Part shown: positions 57,201 to 64,000 of the stretch, in pieces
Position numbering within the stretch: position 1 is the first letter of the stretch
How the letters are laid out: each line of letters opens with the position of its first letter
Origin: Neostapfia colusana
Taxonomy: Eukaryota; Streptophyta; Magnoliopsida; Poales; Poaceae
DNA length: 64,000 nucleotides
NCBI GenBank assembly: GCA_030760725.1
Contig: JASWHV010000012.1
Coordinates: 19,916,368-19,980,367, forward strand
Direction of reading: 5' to 3'
Notes under the pieces: generated by a model
What the model was told of the DNA's origin: nothing
What the model saw: only the letters and a program-made list of their open reading frames with translations
The model's database searches: none
Translations under genes and position numbers: made by a program

Positions 57201-57866
57201 GTGTTGGGGGTAGCCGGCACCGAGATGCTGCTGTCGCACGCTCAGTCGACGAAGAACATAGCCGAGTCGGTTGCATTTTTGTGAGGCTGACCGGTGGGGT
57301 CCACAGCCACAATTTTGCTTCTTATCCCTCAATTCGATTTAAAATAGAAAATGAACTACAAATGTGATCAAACTTGGAGGATAGGTCAAAAGAATTACGA
57401 GGAGCACGAATCTGGAATCAGATTTCAAAATTGAGTTTGTTTTGTTCAAAATTCAAATTTAAGTTTGAATTTGAATGTGCCCTCATTTAATCCTCGGAAT
57501 AAATAGTATATGAAACCTAAAATTCTCCAAATTTGAAACTTAGGCTCTTGAATACATGAGAAATGCATCTATGATCTCACATATAGGCCTTTGGACAATC
57601 TGAATAGGAATCCTCTCAAAATATTCAAAATGGTGTTTAAATTTCCTCCACTCTCCTCATAGAAAAGGGTGCACATGAGTTAGAGTTTTTGGGAGTGTAA
57701 TTCTTTCCTCATAGAAAAGGGTGCACATGTGAGGGAGAAATTTTTTAACTCCCTCACATGTCCATATTTGTGTTCATCATTTCATGTGACACAACTATAG
57801 TCTTTTATCGCCTTAACTTGGTTTCATAAGTTGAAATCAAACTTTACAAAAGTTAGGGCTGTTACA
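54260..57866 (-). repeat. E5 5' LTR (3607 bp)
   Basis: Minus strand, starting TGTAACAGCC at 57866. It lacks ~0.56 kb present in the 3' LTR (47202-47740 region), with the junction near 56451. A short CTCATAGAAAAGGGTGCACATG duplication is near 57708. Terminal hairpin 54292-54312. Confidence 0.9.
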
Positions 57867-58019
57867 GAATCTGGAATTTCCTTACCCCAAGGTTGTTTTG
57901 CACCGGCCGAAGGAAAATCCCGAAATTCGTCGGCGACGATCCACGGTTGGGCTTGACCTTCAGAGGTGAGCAGCATGAAGGTCGTGCGCTTCTGTGAGCG
58001 TCCTTGCTCGGGCGTGAAA
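57867..58019 (-). mobile_element. E4 5' LTR, part 2
   Basis: Begins with the GAATC duplication of E5 (57867-57871) and continues the E4 LTR; it aligns with the E5 LTR tract near 48010-48140 (TTCCTTACC...AAGG, GAGGTGA). It is cut at 58020 by E6; the rest of E4 is beyond the window. Confidence 0.75.
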
Positions 58020-59886
58020 TGTAAAAGCCCAAGAGAAGGGACTTGCAAAAGTGATCAATTGCATCACCTCACAACACCACAGCTCATCTTGTGGATATCT
58101 TGTGAACATGTGTGAAGAGCAAGTAACCCCCATCAAAAGGGTGATTAGAGGGGAAAGCCCTAACTTCCGAAAAAGTGGGATTTTTACACATGAACATGAA
58201 AGGTGGAGATCACCCAAGACCTTATATATTCTTGGGAAGGCTCAGGCCAAATTTCATGCAAATCCAACACTTTTTGAGGCGCTTTTGGAGACAATTCAAA
58301 AAGGGGCCAATTTGAATGCAAATTCAAATTGCAGCAACTTTCATCACTTGAATTCCAAAGTTGACTTCAGATTCAAACTCAGCATATTTTTCTGAGTTAT
58401 CTCACCAATTTTCATCCTCATTGGACTTCATCTTGCCGGGAGCTAAATTTGCATTATTCCAAAAACTGAATTTGAATTCAGTTCAAATATGCAATAAATT
58501 TAGCCAAATCAATTCCAATTGGGGAAACCAAATTCAAACTGTGACTTGGTTCTTAAGTCTCTCATTCAATGGAGAGTTGCTGTGATATCTACAGAAGAAT
58601 TTGGAAAAAGGACTAGGGGGATAGATGGGCCCACAGGTCAGTGGGAGAGCTACTCACAACCTAACCGGGCTCTGTTTCTCGCTGAAGCAATCACACGCAG
58701 CGCGCCACCGAGGTGATTCTCCGGGTGCCACCGCTTGAGCCACAGAGCCCACCTCCTTCTTCCTCCCTCGAGCTGTCCAGCTGCTCCCGACTTGATCACC
58801 GCACGAAGCAGTCGGGCGCTCACAGCACCGCCAAACCGAGACTCCGTTCCTACCGCACGAGAAAAGAACCGAGCTCACGCCGCCACTTGAACTCGATCGA
58901 GAACTGGGCAAAACCACCACGTACAGTGCCTTTCGAGCGACAAAACCACACGGGTTGTTCGTTCTCTACCTCCTCGGCACAAAAACATTCGAGTTCCAGC
59001 CCTCCTAACCCTAGCTCGGCGGTTCTTGGTGACAACCGAGAAAACTGCCGTAGCTCGGCTCATGGTGACAGCCCAACCAAGGGACTTCCATGCCCGAGTA
59101 AGAACACCCACGGACGCGCCGTCTAACCGTTCTACTCCTTCCCCAACCTCAGAGCATGCCGTGGATCATCGAGCTCCAATTCGGTGATTTGTTCTCTGCG
59201 TGTGCCAAGTGACCCCGGGTGAGAAATCCTCAAAATTTGATCGAAATTCTTGTTTGTAGGCCACTAAACCGTGCACACGTGATCTAGACTGGCTAGCGGT
59301 CGATTTTCCTTCACAACCCTAGCTAGAACCCGACGGTGTGGGAGCTATTTTAGGTCTTCCCGAGCTCGAACGTCGCCACAACTCTCGGGTGCATGGTGAA
59401 ATCATAGTAGCCGTTGTTTCCGCACTGATTTGTGTCTTTGCCGAGCTTCCCTAGCACCCAAAGATGCTCTATAGATAATCACCCATGCTTGTAGCGCGCT
59501 AGGAGCCCCAGCCGACAGCGCTGGACCTCTCCCGAGGCTGCCGCACGTCGCCCGCACGTTTCCGAGTATCTGCGCCCAAGCTAACACCACCAATCGATTT
59601 CCCATAGCTGCAAACCCACAGGCGGCGATCCTCCAGCCAGATGACAGCCGGGAACGCCCCTCCGGCGAGGCACCGCCTCGGTCCGGTGAGGGGGCGGCGG
59701 CGCGCGCGGGAGCGCGGGCGGGAGGAAGAAGAAAGGGGTCGGGCCCAGTCGTCAGTGACCGCAGTTTAAAATTTTCATCTGCTGTGGCTGGGGATCCACT
59801 GTGGCTGCGCGCTGGAACCGTGTAGCCCCGTGTGTTCTGTTGGGTGTTTTCCACACTGAACTCTCACTGATTTGAGATGGAAATCG
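58020..59886 (+). mobile_element. E6 LTR fragment (Gypsy, related to E1)
   Basis: Starts TGTAAAAGCCCAAG and follows the E1/E2 LTR order: GAAGAGCAAGTAACCCCCATC tract, AGTGGGATTT tract, CTCACCAATTTTCATCCTCA tract, then a GC-rich segment (58640-59760). It is interrupted by the Copia element E7 at 59887. The 5 bases before it, TGAAA, may be its target duplication. ORFs such as 58713-59126 are not conserved in E1/E2 and are not called. Confidence 0.75.
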
Positions 59887-60270
59887 TGTTGGAAGTCTAG
59901 AGGTGTGGTGTAGATCCAAAACACAGGTGGAGAACCGAATGAAAAATGCTCGGATGAGTTGTGGCAGCGCTCAACAAACACCAGCGCATTCCCCTCCTTT
60001 TATTAGCCGGAAGCCACACGTTTTCAACAACTTCAGCCCGGGTTTTACACCATACAAATTTGAAAAAGCATGCAGCACATGCATGTGTCATGCACGTATG
60101 GCCCAAACCCCTCGGGTTGTTTGAAACATAACAAAAACACCCTCACACACACTAGGACTCGGTGCAACACATGTGACTCAGGACACACCCCTGGTTCTTG
60201 TCATGTGTGCTTTATTTCCTTGAAACATAAGGAAACTAAACTCTGATTAAATCTCCAGAAGTACTCAACA
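59887..60270 (-). repeat. E7 Copia 3' LTR (384 bp)
   Basis: Short LTR with inverted ends TGTTG...CAACA. On the minus strand it starts at 60270 beside a purine tract and ends at 59887. The flanking AATCG (59882-59886) may be the target duplication. Confidence 0.88.
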
Positions 60271-60287
60271 ATCTCCCCCTACTTCTG
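60271..60287 (-). other. E7 polypurine tract
   Basis: Minus-strand CAGAAGTAGGGGGAGAT directly before the LTR start TGTTGAG. Confidence 0.88.
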
Positions 60288-63200
60288 AGGTTTGATCTCC
60301 TGAACTCCAATCTTCTCACGAAGTTCCTGAAAATGTGTACGTCCCAGTGGCTTTGTGAGGATATCAGCAAGCTCATCTTTTGTCCCAACATGCTCCAAGA
60401 TGACTTCTCCTCTATCAACACATTCTCTGACAAAGTGAAACTTGATGTCAATGTGTTTACTTCTATCATGCAAAACTGGATTCTTTGCCAAAGCAATTGC
60501 TGCTGTGTTATCCATCTTAATCACTGGTGGAGGTACTTGAATTCTTGTTACTTCTTCTAACACATGCCTGAGCCAAACAGCCTGACTTGCTGCAGCCGCT
60601 CCAGCCACATACTCAGCTTCACATGTGGACTTTGCCACAGCCTTTTGCTTATGGGATAACCAGCTGATAGGATTTTCACTCAGGAAGAATACGACTCCTG
60701 TTGTGCTTCTCCTGTCATCCACAACTCCCCCAAAATCACTATCACCATAGCCTCTTAACTCAAGACTTCCTTCACCTCGGTTGTAAGACAAGCCATACCT
60801 CATTGTAGCTGCCACATACCGAAGTAAATGTTTCAAAGCCACCATGTGTTCTTCTTGAGGTTCTGACATGAACCTACTTAAGTACCCAACACCAAAACTG
60901 AGATCAGGCCGAGTATGTAAAAGATACCTGAGTCCACCAATTATGCTGCGATAAGTGGTTGGATCAGTGAGTGGAGCTGTACTTCTCTTGGTAAGCTTCA
61001 ACCGGGATTCCATGGGAGTGGCACACCCATTACAATTTATCATCCCACTTCTTTCCAGCAACTTTGCAGCATAGGCTCCTTGACACAAGTCAATACCATG
61101 TCTTCCCTGCTTTACTTCAATACCAAGATAGTAAGACAAGCTTCCTAAGTCACTCATGCAAAACTTCTCCTTCATTTTCTCCTTGAACCGACTGATTTCC
61201 TCCATGTTTTCTCCCACAATCAGTAAGTCATCAACATACACACCCACAACGAGCCTTGCCTCACCTCATAACTTAGTATACAAGCCATGTTCACCGTGTG
61301 AAACCGAGTTGCTTGAGACTTTCATCAAGTTTGCAGTTCCATGCTCGAGGAGCTTGTCTCAAGCCATACAATGCCTTGTGAAGTCTTAAAACCCACTTCT
61401 CCTTGCCTTCAGCTATGAAACCCGGAGGTTGAGTGACATAGATTTCCTCTTATAGACTCCCATTCAAGAAGGCTTACTTCACATCCATGTGATGAACATG
61501 CCATCCAAAATGAGCTGCAACAGCTAACACAATCCTCACAGACTCCATCCTGGCAACTGGTGCAAAAACTTCTTCAAAATCAACTCCTTGCTTCTGCACA
61601 TACCCTTTTGCAACTAGCCTTGCTTTGTGACGTATGACATTCTCATGTTCATCTTTCTTCAACTTGAAAACCCATTTCAATCCAATGGCACGATAACCCT
61701 CCGGAAGTTGTACCAATGACCATGTTTTGTTCTCTTCAATGGATGTGAGCTCCTCAATCATGGCAATGCGCCACTCCTTGACCCTCAAGGCCTCTTCTGC
61801 TGTGCATGGCTCTTCACCTATGACAACAAGAAGTTCATCTACTCCTCCTTCTTCTGGTTCACAATTTGGCACCTCCTCAAGAATATTTCTCATGGAACGA
61901 TAACGAAGTGGTGCTTCTTTTAGCTCACTATCCATTTCTGGTGACATGGAAGGAGGTGACACAAACTCCACATCCTTGGATGCTTGTTGCTTCAGTTGTG
62001 TCATAGAAGACACTCCCTCAGCTGGGGTTTTGTCACCTTGACCTGTGTCACAAGAGGAAGAACTCACTCCACCAGGGTTCTCATCACGAAAGATGTATTC
62101 TACCCGAAAGATGTCTTCATCATTCACCATTTCACTTGACTCAGCTGCATCCCACTTCCATGGGCGGTTTTCTTCAAACACAGCATCACGTGACACGTGA
62201 ACACTCTCCGTGTTTTGATTGTAAAACCTCCATGCCTTGCTTCCTTGCTCATATCCAATGAAGACCATTGGTATACTTCGATCTTCAAGTTTGCTAAGGC
62301 GTTTGCTTCCCTGTTTCACGTGTGCCACACAACCGAAAGTGCGCAAATGATGTACACTAGGTTTCTTGTCATGCCATAACTCATATGGAGTCTTTCTCTC
62401 AACACTCCGAGTAGGAGAACGGTTCAACACATACACTGCTGTGGTTACTGCCTCCCCCAAGAACCAACCGGGCATATTCATTGCTTTCAACATGCTTCTT
62501 GCCATTCCCATAACAGTTTGGTTCCTTCTCTCAACCACACCATTTTGCTCAGGAGAATATGGAGCTGTCAAGTGACATTGAACACCCTCCTTGGTGCAAT
62601 ACTCAACAAAAGCCCGAGCTGTGAACTCTCCACCACGATCTGTGCGAAAAGTTCCAATCTTGCTCCCTGCCTCAGCTTCAACACTTTATTGAAAACCCAA
62701 GAAAGTACTCATAGCTTGATCCTTTGTGCTGATCAGAAACACCCACATGTATCTACTGAGATCATCCACAAGAAGAAAGAAAAACCTGCTGCCTCTTGGA
62801 GTTGCTGGCTTCACTGGTCCACAGAGGTCTCCATGCACAAGTTCAAGTTTCTTCTCAGCTCGGTACTTTGCCATACACGGGAATGGTTGACGTCTTTGTT
62901 TCCCAGCCAAACAGCTATCACACCTCTCCTCAGTTTGAGTGATGGTTGGCAATCCATACACAAGTTGCTCTTCGGCAAGTCTTCTGAGACTCCGAAAGTT
63001 TAAGTGCCCCATCCTTGCATGCCACATCCATGTTGCATTGCACCCTTGTGCCATGAGACACCTTGGTTGCACTACCTTAAGATCAATGGTGTACAACCGG
63101 TTCACTCCCCGTTTCACCATTGCCACAGGGGTTCCATCTTTATCCCAAATCTTGACATAACCATTCACCATCAAGATTCGGTGTCCCTCCTCCTCAAGCT

Positions 63201-64000
63201 GTCCAAGACTGATGATGTTTGCCTTGGGCTGAGGAATAAGGTAGACCCCAGCCAACTCCTTTCGAGCACCTCTCTTACCTTGGAACACCACAGTTCCTTG
63301 GCCATCAATCTCTGTCAATGAGCCATCTCTCAAACGCACAGTACCATGCACTGTGTTATCAAGTTTTGTGATCACATCCCGTTTCCCGGTCATGTGATTT
63401 GTTGCACCGGAGTCCAGGATCCACCGGGTACTGCCTCCTCGCTCCATGTCTCCAACTTGAACGTGTAACATATCATTGTTGAGGCATACCTCCTCCAGGG
63501 ACATGTATTGATCAGCCTTGGTGTTGGCACACGCCACCAAGAGGCTGGATTCAAACTCATGATCAACTTGAGCTGTGTTCACCTCTTCATCCTTCTTTTT
63601 CTTCCTGCACTCTATAGCCCAATGACCTTTCTTACCACAGTAGCGGCACTCATCTTTGGCCACTCCACGGCCTGAGTTTCCACCACCACGGTTACCTCGG
63701 CCACGGCCACGTCCTCGACCATGATCTTTCCTCGGTGCAAATGAGTCTTTGTGCCGTTCCTGTCCAGTTCCCCCGGACATCTTGAGACGTGTCGACAACC
63801 TTGCAAGCAACTCTTCTTCACTCAGATGCAACTTCTCATGTGTGTTGCCCTCCCAAGTGCTTGCACCAAGCCTTTCTTCTGCAGCCTTGAGTCTACCAAT
63901 CAACTCATAAACGGACATATCACTTAAGTCAAGCAATGTCTCGATGGAGGCCGCAATCTGCTCAAACTTTTGTGGTACTGCCTGAAGGAACTTCCGGACA
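60279..64000 (-). pseudogene. pol: E7 Ty1/Copia gag-pol, broken and cut by the window edge
   Basis: Copia order on the minus strand: gag end (DLSDMSVYELIGRLKAAEER), CCHC knuckle (CRYCGKKGHWAIEC near 63650), protease (WILDSGATNHMTG near 63420), integrase (GHLNFRSLRRL, then YSPEQNGVVERRNQ near 62560), RT (FEEVFAPVARMESVR near 61570, catalytic YVDDLLI near 61235), and RNase H (CEAEYVAGAAA near 60620) ending KPLGRTHFQELREKIGV. Integrase before RT identifies Copia. Stops occur near 62685 (after FLGFQ), 61474 (after HMDVK), 61445 and 61260, with a small deletion causing a frameshift near 61295. The clade is not assigned. Confidence 0.93.

Larger units (their letters stand above)
44988..57866 (-). 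mobile_element. E5: Ty3/Gypsy element lacking integrase (12.9 kb)
   Basis: Complete by its ends: both LTRs, primer site, polypurine tract and the GAATC duplication. Internally, gag is broken and pol lacks most of integrase, so it is not autonomous. It has no orf0. The two LTRs differ by a ~0.56-kb deletion and many substitutions, so it is older than E2. It sits in the E4 5' LTR. Confidence 0.93.

Overview
The window is nuclear DNA from a plant, almost certainly a grass (Poaceae). I found no host gene, tRNA or rRNA gene. Nearly every base belongs to nested LTR retrotransposons, plus one CACTA DNA transposon. The evidence for a large-genome grass is: Ty3/Gypsy chromoviruses with very long (~4 kb) LTRs, initiator-Met tRNA primer sites and an extra ORF upstream of gag; GC-rich CGG/GCC LTR segments; a Ty1/Copia element; and a CACTACAAGAAAA-type transposon end. 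Species cannot be fixed from the sequence alone.

Element names used below (E = element). E1 (+): degenerate Gypsy copy, 1-10211, whose 5' half lies left of the window. E8 (-): LTR piece, 10212-12565, interrupted by E1. E4 (-): the oldest host element, surviving as 12566-12629 (pol), 39402-40983 (gag-protease), 40984-~42383 (leader), and 42384-44987 plus 57867-58019 (5' LTR). E3 (-): 12630-17764 plus 33197-39396, inserted in E4 pol with target duplication GTTCA. E2 (+): intact Gypsy element, 17765-33191, inserted in the E3 5' LTR with duplication TACTA. CACTA transposon: 36264-38583, inserted in the E3 5' LTR with duplication TTC. E5 (-): 44988-57866, inserted in the E4 5' LTR with duplication GAATC. 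E6 (+): LTR piece from 58020, inserted in the E4 5' LTR. E7 (-): Copia element from 59887 past the right edge, inserted in the E6 LTR. Three lines of nesting reach three levels: E4>E3>E2, E4>E8>E1 and E4>E6>E7.

E2 is the only structurally complete element. It has two 4044-bp LTRs (I counted four differences by eye), a tRNA-iMet primer site, an extra ORF (orf0, 314 aa), gag with the start of protease, a 1043-codon pol ORF (protease end, RT, RNase H, integrase, chromodomain), a polypurine tract and a perfect 5-bp target duplication. The other copies carry stops, frameshifts and large deletions; E3 and E5 have each lost the integrase core.

The most interesting signals lie outside gag-pol. (i) The LTRs of E1 and E2 contain two exon-like blocks that are free of indels, bounded by splice-like signals (including a GC-type donor also present in E3, E4 and E5), matched in reading phase, and ended by a shared stop codon; substitutions are mostly synonymous or conservative. 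(ii) An LTR hairpin has a nearly invariant loop but a stem that changes with compensation across E1 to E5. (iii) orf0 and gag both start directly after 3'-splice-acceptor-like sequences, and a CAG|GTA site sits in the leader, which suggests alternative splicing. (iv) A -1 frame relation inside protease is shared by two diverged copies of the E1/E2 family.
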